Positions 37,549 through 48,587 are shown, counted from the first letter of the stretch. The stretch is 64,000 bases of DNA from Alphaproteobacteria bacterium PA4 (GCA_002256005.1 NKIQ01000008.1:22271-86270), one strand, 5' to 3'. Notes: a model not told the origin generated them from the letters alone. A program made the numbers and translations.

Positions 37549-38682
37549 ATGGCCACGCACGCCCTTGACCCCACCGACACCCGTTTCGGGCTGGATCGGC
37601 GCGTCATGCTGCCGGGGCCGTTCGCTCTTGCTTCGGGGCAGAGCCTGGCGGCGCTGGAGATCGGCTACGAGACCTATGGCACCCTCAACGCCGACGCCAG
37701 CAACGCCATCCTCGTCTGCCATGCGCTGACCGGGGACCAGCATGTTGCCAGCGTGCACCCGCGCACCGGCAAGCCGGGCTGGTGGGCGCGGCTGGTCGGG
37801 CCGGGCTTGCCGATCGATCCGGCGCGGCATTTCATCGTCTGCGCCAATGTGCTGGGCGGGTGCAGCGGCACTTCGGGGCCGGGCAGCATCGATCCGGCGA
37901 CCGGGCGGCGCTATGCCATGGCATTTCCGGTCATCACCATCCGCGACATGGTGAATGTACAAGCCCGCTTGCTCGATCATCTCGGCGTCGGGGTGCTGCA
38001 GGCGGTGGTCGGTGGCTCGATGGGCGGCATGCAGGCGCTCGACTGGGCGGCGGCGCATCCGGCGCGGGTGCGCAACGTCATCGCCGTCGCCAGCGCGGCG
38101 CGCCATTCGGCGCAGAACATCGCCTTTCACGAGGTCGGGCGCCAGGCGATCATGGCCGATCCGATGTGGCAGGGCGGCGATTATGCCGAGGACAAGCCGC
38201 CGGCCGCCGGCCTCGCCGTGGCGCGCATGGCGGCGCACATCACCTATCTGTCGGAGGAAGGGCTGACCGCCAAGTTCGGGCGGCGGCTGCAGAATCGCGA
38301 CACATTGGGCTTCGGCTTCGATGCCGAATTCCAGGTCGAATCCTATCTGCGCCACCAGGGCCTGGCCTTTGTCGAGCGCTTCGACGCCAATTCCTATCTC
38401 TACATCACCCGCGCGCTCGATTATTTCGATCTGGCGGCGGCGCATGGCGGCCAGCTGGCCGCGGCGTTTGCGGGCACCAAGACGCGCTTTGCCATCATCA
38501 GCTTCAACAGCGACTGGCTGTACCCGACGGCGGAATCGCGCCGCATCGTCCGCGCGCTCAATGCCGCCGGCGCCGCGGTCAGCTTCGTCGAGCTGGAAAG
38601 CCCGTTCGGCCATGATGCGTTTCTGCTCGAAGCGCCGGAAATGAACCGCGTCGTCGATGGGTTCCTGAGGGCAGGGGCGTGA
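37549..38682 (+). CDS. metX: Homoserine O-acetyltransferase
   Basis: 377 aa. Alpha/beta hydrolase-fold acyltransferase: [18 protein letters not shown] start, [24 protein letters not shown], nucleophile elbow [12 protein letters not shown], Asp in NSDWLYP and His in FGHDAFL. Activates homoserine for methionine synthesis. ATG at 37549. It overlaps metW by four bases (GTGA). No SAM riboswitch could be recognised in the 190 bp upstream. Confidence 0.95.
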   Translation: MATHALDPTDTRFGLDRRVMLPGPFALASGQSLAALEIGYETYGTLNADASNAILVCHALTGDQHVASVHPRTGKPGWWARLVGPGLPIDPARHFIVCANVLGGCSGTSGPGSIDPATGRRYAMAFPVITIRDMVNVQARLLDHLGVGVLQAVVGGSMGGMQALDWAAAHPARVRNVIAVASAARHSAQNIAFHEVGRQAIMADPMWQGGDYAEDKPPAAGLAVARMAAHITYLSEEGLTAKFGRRLQNRDTLGFGFDAEFQVESYLRHQGLAFVERFDANSYLYITRALDYFDLAAAHGGQLAAAFAGTKTRFAIISFNSDWLYPTAESRRIVRALNAAGAAVSFVELESPFGHDAFLLEAPEMNRVVDGFLRAGA

Positions 38683-39266
38683 CACTCCGCGCCGATCTCG
38701 CCGCCATTGCCGATGCCGTGCCGCCGGGCGCGCGCGTGCTCGATATCGGCTGCGGCGATGGTGCGCTGCTGGCCTATCTGCGCGATAGCAAGGGCGTGGA
38801 CGCGCGTGGCATCGATGTGTCGGCGGCCAATGTCGCCGGCGCGGTGGCGCGCGGCCTGTCGGTGGTGCAGGGCGATGCCGATGCCGATCTGGCGGATTAT
38901 CCCGATGCCGCGTTCGACATGGTGATCCTGTCCGACACGCTGCAGGCGATGCAGCGGCCGGCGGCGGTGCTGGCGGAACTGGTGCGCATCGGCCGCCGCG
39001 GTGTCGTCAGCTTCCCCAATTTCGGCCATTGGCGGGTGCGGGCGGCGCTGGCCTTTGGCGGCCACATGCCGGTGACGAAATCGCTGCCGGTCAGCTGGCA
39101 CGAAACGCCCAACATCCATTTCTGCACCATCGACGATTTCCGCGCGCTGGCGGCGGAGCTGGGCCTGCGTGTCGAAAGCGCCGCCTTCCTCTCCGGCGGT
39201 GTCCGGCGCGGGCCAGCGCTCGCCAACCTCCTCGCCGAACAGGCGGTGTTCGTGCTGGCGCGCTGA
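38679..39266 (+). CDS. metW: Methionine biosynthesis protein MetW
   Basis: 195 aa SAM-dependent methyltransferase fold. Motif [16 protein letters not shown], acidic GIDVSAANV, then [25 protein letters not shown], and [10 protein letters not shown] typical of MetW. It works with MetX, and the metX-metW overlap is conserved across proteobacteria. Starts with GTG at 38679 within the stop of metX and overlaps the next gene by one base. Confidence 0.94.
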   Translation: MTLRADLAAIADAVPPGARVLDIGCGDGALLAYLRDSKGVDARGIDVSAANVAGAVARGLSVVQGDADADLADYPDAAFDMVILSDTLQAMQRPAAVLAELVRIGRRGVVSFPNFGHWRVRAALAFGGHMPVTKSLPVSWHETPNIHFCTIDDFRALAAELGLRVESAAFLSGGVRRGPALANLLAEQAVFVLAR

Positions 39267-39637
39267 TGGACCCGGAACTCGCCCGCTTCCTGCGCGAGGA
39301 ACTCGGCCATGGCGTCGCCGCCGGCGGCAGCTGGACATTCACCGGGCCGCTCTGGCTGTGGCGCGGCAAGGCCAAGGACGGCACGGCCTCGACCATGGCC
39401 TGGCATTTCATCACCATCGACGGCACCGTTGCTGACGAAATCCGCGCCGCCGCGCCGGGTCGCAGCGCTGCCTGGGGCTCGGTCTATGTCGAGGCGCGCA
39501 TCGGCGGCACCGCCTGGAAGACCTCGGTGTTCCCCAGCAAGGATGTCGCCGGCTATCTGCTGCCGGTGAAGGCGGCGGTGCGCAAGGCGGAGCGGCTGGT
39601 CGAGGGTGATAGCGTGACGGTGGAATTGACGGTTTAG
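39266..39637 (+). CDS. DUF1905 domain-containing protein
   Basis: 123 aa, no signal. FTGPLWLWRGKAKDG and TMAWHFITIDGTVADEI match DUF1905, a small beta-barrel family of unknown function; the C-terminus (GDSVTVELTV) is also typical. Translationally coupled to metW (TGATG), so it is the third gene of the met operon by position, though no methionine role is known for the family. Confidence 0.85.
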   Translation: MDPELARFLREELGHGVAAGGSWTFTGPLWLWRGKAKDGTASTMAWHFITIDGTVADEIRAAAPGRSAAWGSVYVEARIGGTAWKTSVFPSKDVAGYLLPVKAAVRKAERLVEGDSVTVELTV

Positions 39638-39759
39638 CTCGCCAAGATTTCCCGCGTAGCTGGCACTTGTTCGTGCGTGACTTGCCAAAGCGCCCTGTCA
39701 TGTTCGCCTTGCGGTTGTTCTGTTCTCGTTCAATGAGTGACGGGTTATAAGAAAGTGTT

Positions 39760-40179
39760 GTGGTGACTGTTCTTCATGCATCAGCAGTCTCTATCGGATT
39801 TCACGGTGACGACCTCGTTCCGGAAGAAATCAGCGCGGCACTCGGTGCTGAACCTACATTCGGTCTGCGCAAGGGTGCTTTTTGGCGAACAGCAACCGGA
39901 GAGGAGAAGTTGGCTCGCCAAGGGTCATGGCGCATCAAGGCGGAGTGCTGCCAGCCGGGCAACCTCGATGGCCAAATCAACAGTCTGCTCGATAAGCTTT
40001 CTGGCGACCTTTATGCTTGGCGGACATATTCAACGCTGTATCGCGGGCGAGCCTTTTGCGGCTTGTTCCTTGAGGGCTGGAACGAAGGTCTAACTTTGCA
40101 ACCTGAAACGCTTGTTCGGCTCGGCGAACGTGGGCTTTGCATCGACTTCGAGATCTACGGTCGAGACGAACTCGTATGA
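39760..40179 (+). CDS. DUF4279 domain-containing protein
   Basis: 139 aa. The start VSIGFHGDDLVPEEISAALG and the later WRTATGEEKLARQGSWRI follow the DUF4279 pattern. Function unknown; members often stand alone and some are found with toxin-immunity loci. The gene has lower GC and different codon use from the met and DUF3089 genes around it, which suggests acquisition. Start GTG at 39760 or the adjacent GTG at 39763. The 130 bp on each side show nothing else. Confidence 0.7.
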   Translation: MVTVLHASAVSIGFHGDDLVPEEISAALGAEPTFGLRKGAFWRTATGEEKLARQGSWRIKAECCQPGNLDGQINSLLDKLSGDLYAWRTYSTLYRGRAFCGLFLEGWNEGLTLQPETLVRLGERGLCIDFEIYGRDELV

Positions 40180-40311
40180 AAGTGGGCAACTTGGTGAGCC
40201 GCACCCCAGTTACCAACTGGATTACAATGTTCTCGAACAGGCTTTGTCGTCCCCCCACGCGGCGCATCACCACGCTTCCCGTCGCGCCCCGTGACCTGCT
40301 AGGACGCCCGC

Positions 40312-41448
40312 ATGTTAGCTCGCCGGTTTCTCTGGATCATCGCCATCATCATCATGCTGGTCATCGCCGCGGCGGTGACCTACCGGCTGGCCGGTGACCG
40401 GCTGATCCGCGCCGCGCTGACGCCGAGCGTCGCGTTCGAGGCGCCTGCCGGCGGCGTGCCTGACTATGCGCTCCCCGCCAACTGGGCGGCGCGGCCCGAC
40501 TTGCCCAAGGACCCGGCGCGCTGGGCGCCGCAGGGCTATGCCGCCGCGCCGCGCCCCGGCGTTGCGGTCTTTTATGTGCTGCCCACCGGCGTCTTCGACC
40601 GCAACCATTGGAACGCCCGCCTTGACGATGCGGAGGTCAACACGCGGCTGGACATGTTCCTGCGCTTCCAGGCCAGCATCTTCAACGGTGTCGCCGCGGT
40701 CTGGGCGCCGCGCTATCGCCAGGCCACCTTCGGCAGCTTCCTCACCGACAAGCCCGAGGCACAGCGCGCGCTCGACCTTGCCTATGGCGATGTGCTGGCG
40801 GCGTTCGATGCGTTCGTGGCGGCCCAGCCCGCCGATCGGCCGATCATCCTCGCCGGCCACAGCCAGGGCTCGCTGCACCTGTTGCGGCTGCTGAAGGAAC
40901 GCGTTGCCGGCCAGCCGCTCGCCCGCCGCATCATCGCCGTCTATGCCGCCGGCTGGCCGATCTCGCTGACCGCCGATCTGCCGGCGCTGGGCGTGCCGGC
41001 CTGCGCCGATGCCGACCAGACCGGCTGCATCCTCGGCTGGCAAAGCTTCGCGCGCCCGGCCGATTACAGCAGCGTGCGCGAAACCTTCGATCGCAGCACC
41101 GGCCTTACCGGCGCCCCGCGCCGCGGCACCGCCATCCTGTGCACCAACCCCTTGAGCGGCAGCAACGCCCGCACCGCCGTGCCGGCCAGCGCCAATCTCG
41201 GCTCGTTGCTGCCCGATGCCGATTTCCAGGGCGGCACGCTGATCGCCAAGGGCATCGGCGCGCAATGCCTGGCCAGCGGCATCACCGATATCGGCGATCC
41301 GCCCGGCGGCTATGCCGCCTATGTGCTGCCCGGCAACAATTACCACGTCTATGACTATCCGCTGTTCTGGGCCAATCTGCGCGCCGATGTCGAACGCCGC
41401 GTTTCGACCTTTGGCGCGCCCGTGGCCACGCACGCGAGCGTCGATTGA
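40312..41448 (+). CDS. DUF3089 domain-containing protein (alpha/beta hydrolase-like)
   Basis: 378 aa with an N-terminal membrane anchor ([19 protein letters not shown]). [17 protein letters not shown] opens the DUF3089 domain, and [14 protein letters not shown] is its nucleophile elbow; the ending [19 protein letters not shown] carries the family His. Lipase-like or other hydrolase activity is likely but unproven. ATG at 40312. Overlaps ruvX by four bases. Confidence 0.9.
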   Translation: MLARRFLWIIAIIIMLVIAAAVTYRLAGDRLIRAALTPSVAFEAPAGGVPDYALPANWAARPDLPKDPARWAPQGYAAAPRPGVAVFYVLPTGVFDRNHWNARLDDAEVNTRLDMFLRFQASIFNGVAAVWAPRYRQATFGSFLTDKPEAQRALDLAYGDVLAAFDAFVAAQPADRPIILAGHSQGSLHLLRLLKERVAGQPLARRIIAVYAAGWPISLTADLPALGVPACADADQTGCILGWQSFARPADYSSVRETFDRSTGLTGAPRRGTAILCTNPLSGSNARTAVPASANLGSLLPDADFQGGTLIAKGIGAQCLASGITDIGDPPGGYAAYVLPGNNYHVYDYPLFWANLRADVERRVSTFGAPVATHASVD

Positions 41449-41909
41449 TCGTCACGCTCGCCGAATTTGCCGCCGCGCTGCCCGATGGCGGCCGGCTCGC
41501 CGGGCTGGACGCCGGCACCAAGACCATCGGCCTTGCCACTTGCGATGCCGGCTGGAGCTTTGCCAGCGCCCATTCGACCATCGCCCGCGTCAAGTTCAGT
41601 GCCGATCTGGCGCAACTGCGCGCCTTCATCGCCGCCGAACGCATCAAGGGGCTGGTGCTCGGCCTGCCACTCAACATGGACGGCAGCGACAGCCCACGCA
41701 CCCAGTCGGTGCGCCAGCTGGCGAAGAACCTCGCCGTCCTCGACCTGCCGCTGATGCTCTGGGACGAACGCTGGAGCACGCAAGCCGTCGAACGCGCCAT
41801 GATCGCCGAAGACCTCTCGCGCAAGACCCGCGCCGAACGGGTGGACCGGCTGGCGGCGGCGTACATCCTGCAAGGCGCCATCGATGCGCTGACGCGGCTG
41901 CCGTTGTGA
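41445..41909 (+). CDS. ruvX: Holliday junction resolvase RuvX (YqgF)
   Basis: 154 aa, RNase H fold. [17 protein letters not shown] carries the first catalytic Asp, [26 protein letters not shown] the middle motif, and [16 protein letters not shown] the Glu-rich motif, with a C-terminal Asp in [16 protein letters not shown]. YqgF proteins act in 16S rRNA 5'-end maturation and have been assigned resolvase activity. TTG start at 41445 overlaps the DUF3089 stop (TTGA). Confidence 0.92.
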   Translation: MIVTLAEFAAALPDGGRLAGLDAGTKTIGLATCDAGWSFASAHSTIARVKFSADLAQLRAFIAAERIKGLVLGLPLNMDGSDSPRTQSVRQLAKNLAVLDLPLMLWDERWSTQAVERAMIAEDLSRKTRAERVDRLAAAYILQGAIDALTRLPL

Positions 41910-42041
41910 CTCCCTCCCCCCCTGCGGGGAGGGCGACTCGGCGCCAGCCGAGCGGGGTGGGGGTTCCCGCCTGTTGCCACCTAAGGCGTTACCCCCACCC
42001 CGCGCGCTTCGCGAGTCGCCCTCCCCGCAAGGGGGAGGGAG
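41910..42041. repeat. Hairpin repeat B, inverted pair
   Basis: Forward copy 41910-41965 (CTCCCTCCCCC ... CGGGGTGGGGGTT) and reversed copy 41991-42041. Each has a GGGAGG/CCCTCC stem and a GCGACTCGGC core. The remaining 110 bp to msrB contain no other signal beyond its AAGGA ribosome site. Confidence 0.8.
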
Positions 42042-42150
42042 TGAAGATGCCCTCCGTAACCTGTTGCCGCAGCCCGGCGAACAGGTCTTCACAAATCACG
42101 CTGCTGCTTCACATTGGGCGCCACGCAGAAAAGATTTGGGAAGGACGACC

Positions 42151-42516
42151 ATGACGACCCGCGACCTCAGCCCCGCCCAGCATGCCGTGCTGCGCGAACA
42201 CGCCACCGAACGGCCGTTCACCAGCCCGCTCAACGATGAAAAGCGCCCCGGCGCATTCCACTGCGCCGGGTGCGGGGCGCTGCTCTATGTTTCGGAAACC
42301 AAATACAACAGCGGTTCCGGCTGGCCGAGCTTCTACGATGCCGTGCCCGGCGCTGTTGCCACCACTACCGACACCAGCCATGGCATGACCCGCACCGAAG
42401 TGCATTGCGCGTCGTGCGAGGGCCATCTCGGCCATGTCTTCCCCGATGGCCCGCGCCCGACCGGGCTGCGCCATTGCATCAACGGACTGGCGCTGGAGTT
42501 TGTCGCGAAGGATTGA
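42151..42516 (+). CDS. msrB: Peptide-methionine (R)-S-oxide reductase
   Basis: 121 aa. Zinc CxxC pairs in FHCAGCGALL and VHCASCEGHLGH, GSGWPSFY, and the resolving or catalytic Cys in LRHCINGLALEF. Repairs R-sulfoxide of methionine residues. No signal peptide. ATG 42151 behind GGGAAGGA. Flanked on both sides by repeat B. Confidence 0.95.
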   Translation: MTTRDLSPAQHAVLREHATERPFTSPLNDEKRPGAFHCAGCGALLYVSETKYNSGSGWPSFYDAVPGAVATTTDTSHGMTRTEVHCASCEGHLGHVFPDGPRPTGLRHCINGLALEFVAKD

Positions 42517-42525
42517 GGAGTGAAA

Positions 42526-42651
42526 CTCCCTCCCCCCTGCGGGGAGGGCGACTCACCGAAGGTGAGCGGGGTGGGGGTTACGCCTGTGGGCACACGAGCA
42601 ACCCCCACCCCGCTCGCTTCGCGAGTCGCACTCCCCGCAAGGGGGAGGGAG
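42526..42651. repeat. Hairpin repeat B, inverted pair
   Basis: Forward copy 42526-42579 and reversed copy 42600-42651, almost the same sequences as the pair at 41910-42041, so the msrB gene is bracketed by two long inverted pairs. It lies between convergent msrB and cysK. Confidence 0.8.
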
Positions 42652-42660
42652 TTCGTCCTC

Positions 42661-43581
<921 letters not shown>

Positions 43582-43622
43582 GCAGGGCGCTCCTTTGGCG
43601 AATGCGCGCAGATTAGCAGGGT

Positions 43623-44888
43623 CTAGGGCCGCGCGTCACCCGGCACATCATCCTCGGGCGCCACAAAGCGGTCGGCCAGCCGCAATTCCGGAAAGCCCCA
43701 GGCCCAGAGCCCTGTCACCATGACGGCGCCGACACCGCCGACGACCACGGCTTCGACCGGCCCCAGCCAGGCGGCAGTGACACCGCTTTCGAACTCGCCC
43801 AATTCGTTGCTGGCGGAAATGAAGAGGCCGGAGACGGCGGAGACCCGGCCGCGCATCGCATCGGGCGTGTGCAGCTGAATGAGCGAGGTGCGGACATAGA
43901 CCGAGATCATGTCGGCGGCGCCGAGCACGACCAGCGCGCCCAGCGAGACGATCATCGATGTCGACAGGCCGAAGACGATGGTGGCGACGCCGAACAGGCC
44001 GACGCAGAGGAACATCACCGGGCCGACATTGCGGGTGAGCGGCCGGAACGCCAGCAGCAGCGCCGTCAGCGCCGCGCCCAGCGCCGGCGCGGCGCGCAGC
44101 GGGCCCAGCCCCTCGACCCCGACATGCAGGATATCGCGGGCATAGACCGGCAGCATGGCGGTGGCGCCGCCGAGCAGCACGGCGAACAGATCGAGGCTGA
44201 TGGCGCCCAGCACGATGCGATTGTTGCGGACATAGCCCAGCCCTTCGACGAGGCTGCGCCACGGCGACAGGCCGGAGCGCGGCGGCAGCGGCACGCGGGT
44301 GATCAGGAACAGCATGAACAGCGCGCCGCCGAACATGCCGGCGCCGGCGATATAGGCGGTGGCCGGCGACACGGCATAGAGAAAGGCGCCGAGCGGCGGC
44401 CCGATCACCGAGCCGGACTGCCAGCTGATCGAATTGAGCGCGATGGCGGACGGCAGGATCTCGCGCGGCACCAGGTTGGGCGCCAGCGCCGACAGCGACG
44501 GCCCGGCAAAGGCGCGGCCGACGCCGAGCAGCGCGGCAATGACGAACAGCGCCGGGATGGTGATGGCATCCTCCAGCGCCAGCAGCCCAAGCACGCCGGC
44601 GCAGACCAATTCCAGCGCCAGCGCGGCGCGGGCGATGTAGCGGCGATCGACGCGATCGGCGATGACACCGACGACAAGGGCGAGGCTGAACAGCGGCAGG
44701 AACTGCACCAGCCCGACCATGCCGAGCAGGAACGCCGCCTCGCGCGGCGGCATGGTGGCGCGCGCCAGATCATAGACCTGCCAGCCGATGACGATGACCA
44801 GCATCATGCCGCCCATCGTCGCAAGCAGGCGCGACAGCCAGAAGGCACGGTAATTGGCGATCAGGAAGGGGGCGGGAATCGTGGCCAC
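43623..44888 (-). CDS. MFS transporter (EntS-like MFS_3 type)
   Basis: About 421 aa, twelve helices. [21 protein letters not shown] and [22 protein letters not shown] (loop 2-3 motif) fit the macrolide/siderophore exporter-like MFS_3 group. [21 protein letters not shown] is the typical mid-protein motif. The start is soft: GTG at 44888 fits the family N-terminus; the ATG at 44981 lies inside repeat C, so I do not use it. It reads toward cysK. Confidence 0.85.
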   Translation of the reverse strand: MATIPAPFLIANYRAFWLSRLLATMGGMMLVIVIGWQVYDLARATMPPREAAFLLGMVGLVQFLPLFSLALVVGVIADRVDRRYIARAALALELVCAGVLGLLALEDAITIPALFVIAALLGVGRAFAGPSLSALAPNLVPREILPSAIALNSISWQSGSVIGPPLGAFLYAVSPATAYIAGAGMFGGALFMLFLITRVPLPPRSGLSPWRSLVEGLGYVRNNRIVLGAISLDLFAVLLGGATAMLPVYARDILHVGVEGLGPLRAAPALGAALTALLLAFRPLTRNVGPVMFLCVGLFGVATIVFGLSTSMIVSLGALVVLGAADMISVYVRTSLIQLHTPDAMRGRVSAVSGLFISASNELGEFESGVTAAWLGPVEAVVVGGVGAVMVTGLWAWGFPELRLADRFVAPEDDVPGDARP

Positions 44889-44977
44889 GAACGGGGTGTA
44901 GAGGCTGGGGCGGGCGAGGGGAACCCCGTGTGCATCGCGGCCAGATCGCGGTGGCGCGCGCGTCCCAAGGATCCCCG

Positions 44978-45083
44978 TCATGCTGAACTTGTTTGGCTTC
45001 GCCGGCCTTCGGCTCAGCATCCACCTTGTCAACGGGACAGGCTTTCGCGCGGCAGGATGGATGCTGAAACAAGTTCAGCATGA
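44978..45083. repeat. Repeat C hairpin, copy 2 with an inserted segment
   Basis: Same arms as 19649-19734 (TCATGCTGAACTTGTTT and AAACAAGTTCAGCATGA), with a short extra palindromic stretch (GGCTTCGCCGGCCTTCGGC) interrupting the first arm at 44995-45013. It is immediately beside the orphan uvrD tail. Confidence 0.8.
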
Positions 45084-45110
45084 CGAAGTAAAATGGTGGG
45101 GCCGGCGCTC

Positions 45111-45344
45111 TTACCCCACCACTTCCACGAAGCTGTCCAGCACCCGCTTCGCGCCCGCCGCAGCGAATTCGATTTCCAGCTTGTTGCCGTCGATGGCGGT
45201 GACGACACCGTTGCCGAATTTGGAATGGAACACCCGCGCGCCCACCGCCACATCGCTGCGGCCCTTCAACCCTACCGACACGGCGCTGGCGTGTGCATCG
45301 ATCACCGGCCCGCGTGGTATTAACCGCGGAGAATCGGAGCGCAT
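45111..45344 (-). pseudogene. Orphan duplicate of the uvrD 3' end (Tudor-like C-terminal domain)
   Basis: Bases 45113-45314 repeat the last 202 bp of uvrD (46298-46499) with about nine differences by hand count, most of them silent (encoded changes Arg to His and Asp to Glu). The open frame from ATG 45344 encodes about 77 aa ending VLDSFVEVVG with its own stop. An earlier GTG at 45428 is also in frame. It lacks the helicase and is either a leftover of an insertion into the uvrD tail or a small free-standing domain. Confidence 0.85.
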
Positions 45345-45491
45345 GGTGTTGCAAACACTGCACTGCTGCACAAAACACCGCTCTATGGTAATAATTAATG
45401 GCAATAAAATTTTTTGTATGGCAAACACGTAATATTTATGCGAACTAATCTCCGAGTTTAATTGAGGGTGCTCGCTAAACAGGAAATGCCT

Positions 45492-46214
45492 ATGATTAAA
45501 TTTCGTTTGTTCGTCGTATATGTCACGGCGGCCGGGTTGTTTGCGGTGATGCCTGCCGCCGCTGCTGTAAAGATCGCCAAATATTCGGGTATCGTCGCCA
45601 GTGGTTTTGACCAGACCGGCGTTTTCGCCGCGCCGGGGAGCGAACTCGCCGGCTATAGCTGGATCGCGACCTATACCTATGATAAGAAGTTGGGCGGCTA
45701 TAATTATACGGATAATATCACCTACAGTACCAGCTATGGTGGACCGTACTATGGGGAGCCCGGGACGCCGATTATCTCGGCCTCAATCACCATAAACGGC
45801 GTGACTCGTTCGATCGCCGGTGCGTATGCGGGGAGTGTGACTACGGATAATTCTGATAATTATGTACAGCATATCGCCCAGGACGATGACTACAACAATA
45901 ACATATATTCGAGTAGTTATATTTATAATTACGGTCGCGCTGTCGGCGCGCCGGTATCACTTAACCAGAATTTCGGACCAGTTGCCTTAGCGGTTGATTT
46001 TGACTATGGTTATATGGCGGTACATCGCTATAATACTGTGACAGGCGAAGTTTACGATTTCGCTGTTGCTGCTCTTGGCGGCAACACCGTCTATTCAGTC
46101 AGCAATGTGGTTCCTGAGCCGGCAAGCTGGGCGCTGATGATCGCCGGGTTCGGCCTAGTTGGCGCTGCTGCACGGCGGAACCGGCGCGTCGAGACGCGGC
46201 ACGCCATCGCCTGA
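45492..46214 (+). CDS. PEPxxWA-CTERM protein, low GC, Tyr/Asn-rich
   Basis: 240 aa. Signal peptide IKFRLFVVYVTAAGLFAVMPAAAA, a middle rich in Tyr, Asn, Asp and Gly (SSSYIYNYGRA, DDDYNNNIY) and the sorting signal VPEPASWALMIAGFGLVG with a basic tail. Base composition is clearly lower in GC than the genes on each side. ATG at 45492 is chosen for the AGGA seven bases upstream. Its 177-bp upstream region is AT-rich and probably holds the promoter, but I cannot fix the boxes. It lies between two copies of the uvrD tail. Confidence 0.88.
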   Translation: MIKFRLFVVYVTAAGLFAVMPAAAAVKIAKYSGIVASGFDQTGVFAAPGSELAGYSWIATYTYDKKLGGYNYTDNITYSTSYGGPYYGEPGTPIISASITINGVTRSIAGAYAGSVTTDNSDNYVQHIAQDDDYNNNIYSSSYIYNYGRAVGAPVSLNQNFGPVALAVDFDYGYMAVHRYNTVTGEVYDFAVAALGGNTVYSVSNVVPEPASWALMIAGFGLVGAAARRNRRVETRHAIA

Positions 46215-46295
46215 TCCTGGTTGCAGTCGGATCGCATTGGAGCTGTCATACTTGGCTTGACCCGGGATGGCAGGACAGGTGGCCGGGAATCGGCT

Positions 46296-48587
46296 TCACC
46301 CCACCACTTCCACGAAGCTGTCCAGCACCCGCTTCGCGCCCGCCGCAGCGAAATCGATTTCCAGCTTGTTGCCGTCGATGGCGGTGACCACGCCATTGCC
46401 GAATTTGGAATGGAACACCCGCGCGCCCACCGCCACATCGCTGCGGCCCTTCAGCCCCACCGATACGGCGCTGGCGCGGGCATCGATCACCGGCCCGCGC
46501 GCCAGCGGCTGGAAACCGCCCTGCGCGGCGGCGCGTGACCAGCCCGGCCCGCGGCCGCTGCCGCGCGACACATCGCCGAACGGATCGCCGCCCATGCCGC
46601 TGCCATTGAGCGCGGCGCGCCACAGGCTGGGCCCGCCACTCATCGTCGACGAGACATCGACATGCGCCAGCGGCAGTTCCGAAATGAAGCGCGACGGGAT
46701 CGCTGCCGTCCATTGGCCATAGATCTGGCGATTGGCGGCATGGATGATCGTGGCGCTCTTCTTCGCCCGCGTGATGCCGACATAGGCGAGCCGGCGTTCC
46801 TCCTCCAGTGCCTTCGATCCGCCTTCGTCGAGGGCGCGCTGGCTGGGGAACACACCTTCCTCCCAGCCGACGAGGAAGACATGGTCGAACTCCAGGCCCT
46901 TGGCCGCGTGCAGCGTCATCACCGCCAGCTTTTCGGCGGCGTCGGATGCGTCATTGTCCATGACGAGGCTGACATGCTCGAGAAAGGCGGTGAGCGAGGG
47001 ATAATCCTCCATCGCCCGCGTCAGTTCGATGAGGTTTTCGATGCGGCCATCGGCTTCGGTGGATTTGTCGGCCTGCCACATGGCGATATAGCCCGATTCC
47101 TCCAGCACCAGCCGCGCCAGATCGGCGTGCGACAGCCCTTCCGCCGCCTCGCGCCAGCGCGCCAGATCGACGAGGAAGCCGCGCAGCGAGCGCCGCGCCG
47201 CCGGGGTCAGCTCGTCGGTCTCGACGATGGCGGCGGCGGCCTGCGACAGCGGCCGGTCCATGCTGCGCGCCAGCGCGTGCAGCCGGCCCATCGCCTTGTC
47301 GCCCAGCCCGCGCTTCGGCACATTGACGATGCGTTCGAAGGCGAGGCCGTCATTGGGCGAGGCGACGATGCGCAGATAGGCCAGCGCATCGCGGATTTCG
47401 GCGCGCTCGTAGAAGCGAAAGCCGCCGACGATCTTGTAGGGCAGGCCGATGCTGACGAAACGGTCTTCGAACGCCCGCGTCTGGAACTGTGCCCGTACCA
47501 GGATCGCCATGTCGTTCAATGACACGCCCTCGCGGCCCAGCTGCTCGGCCTTGTCGCCGACCAGCCGCGCTTCCTCCGGGCCGTCCCACACGCCGATGAT
47601 CTTCACCGGGTCGCCGCTATTGGTTTCGGTGAACAGCGCCTTGCCGATGCGGCCCTTGTTATGCGCGATGAGGCCGTTGGCGGCGGCGAGGATCGGCGGG
47701 GTGGAGCGGTAATTCTGCTCCAGCTTCACCACTGTCGCGCCCGGAAAATCCTTCTCGAACTTCAATATGTTGGCGACTTCCGCGCCGCGCCAGCTGTAGA
47801 TCGACTGGTCGTCGTCCCCCACACAGGCGATGTTGCGGCGCTCGGCCGCCAGCAGCGTCAGCCAGCGGTACTGGGCGATGTTGGTGTCCTGATATTCATC
47901 GACCAGGATATATTTGAAGCGCCGCCGCCAATCGCCCAGCACATCGGGGTGGGTGTCGAAAATCGTCAGCATATGCAGCAGCAGGTCGCCGAAATCCGCG
48001 GCGTTCAACGACACCAGCCGCTCCTGATAACGGGCATAAAGCTGCGCGCCGTTGCGGCCCTGCTCGCCGAAACTCATCGCCTCGCCGGGCGGCACATCGG
48101 CGGGGCGCTCGCCGCGGTTCTTCCAGCGGTCGATCATCCCGGCCAGCTGCTTCGATGGCCAGCGCTTTTCCTCCAGCCCCGCCTCGGCGATGACCTGCTT
48201 CAGCAACCGCAACTGGTCATCGGTGTCGAGGATGGTGAAATTGCTGTCCAGCCCGACAAGGCCGGCATGGCGGCGCAGCATCTTCGCCGCAATGGCGTGG
48301 AAGGTGCCCAAAAACGGCAAGCCCTCCGCCATGTCGCCGACCAGCATTTCCATGCGGTGGCGCATCTCGCGCGCCGCCTTGTTGGTGAAGGTGACGGCGA
48401 GAATTTCCGACGGCCAGGCCAGCCGACTGTAGAGGATATGCGCCAGCCGCGCCGTCAACGCCCGGGTCTTCCCCGTGCCGGCGCCGGCGAGGATCAGCAC
48501 CGGGCCTTCCGTCGTCAGCACCGCCTGGCGCTGCGGCGCGTTGAGGCCGGCCAGCCAGGGCGGCAGATCGGTGGGAAGGGTGGCCAT
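46296..48587 (-). CDS. uvrD: ATP-dependent DNA helicase UvrD/PcrA
   Basis: 763 aa SF1A helicase. Walker A AGAGTGKTRAL, VDEYQDTNIAQYRWL, GDDDQSIYSWRGAEV, EQNYRSTPPIL, and VMTLHAAKGLEFDHVFLVG (motif V), then GITRAKKSA. The C-terminal about 65 residues (DVAVGARVFHSKFGNGVV ... LDSFVEVVG) form the Tudor-like domain used in PcrA for RNA polymerase contact. Roles in nucleotide excision repair and replication-transcription conflicts. ATG at 48587. Its tail is duplicated at 45113. Confidence 0.95.
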   Translation of the reverse strand: MATLPTDLPPWLAGLNAPQRQAVLTTEGPVLILAGAGTGKTRALTARLAHILYSRLAWPSEILAVTFTNKAAREMRHRMEMLVGDMAEGLPFLGTFHAIAAKMLRRHAGLVGLDSNFTILDTDDQLRLLKQVIAEAGLEEKRWPSKQLAGMIDRWKNRGERPADVPPGEAMSFGEQGRNGAQLYARYQERLVSLNAADFGDLLLHMLTIFDTHPDVLGDWRRRFKYILVDEYQDTNIAQYRWLTLLAAERRNIACVGDDDQSIYSWRGAEVANILKFEKDFPGATVVKLEQNYRSTPPILAAANGLIAHNKGRIGKALFTETNSGDPVKIIGVWDGPEEARLVGDKAEQLGREGVSLNDMAILVRAQFQTRAFEDRFVSIGLPYKIVGGFRFYERAEIRDALAYLRIVASPNDGLAFERIVNVPKRGLGDKAMGRLHALARSMDRPLSQAAAAIVETDELTPAARRSLRGFLVDLARWREAAEGLSHADLARLVLEESGYIAMWQADKSTEADGRIENLIELTRAMEDYPSLTAFLEHVSLVMDNDASDAAEKLAVMTLHAAKGLEFDHVFLVGWEEGVFPSQRALDEGGSKALEEERRLAYVGITRAKKSATIIHAANRQIYGQWTAAIPSRFISELPLAHVDVSSTMSGGPSLWRAALNGSGMGGDPFGDVSRGSGRGPGWSRAAAQGGFQPLARGPVIDARASAVSVGLKGRSDVAVGARVFHSKFGNGVVTAIDGNKLEIDFAAAGAKRVLDSFVEVVG

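Noticed and set aside
45315..45491. Defined -35/-10 boxes upstream of the low-GC PEP-CTERM gene
   Set aside because: Several AT-rich hexamers (for example TAATAT near 45430) are possible, but none has a -35 at proper spacing.
45113..46499. Complete transposon or integron bounded by the uvrD tail repeats
   Set aside because: No transposase, integrase or short target-site duplication is visible; the repeats are gene-derived and 202 bp long, so I describe it only as a duplication with an insert.
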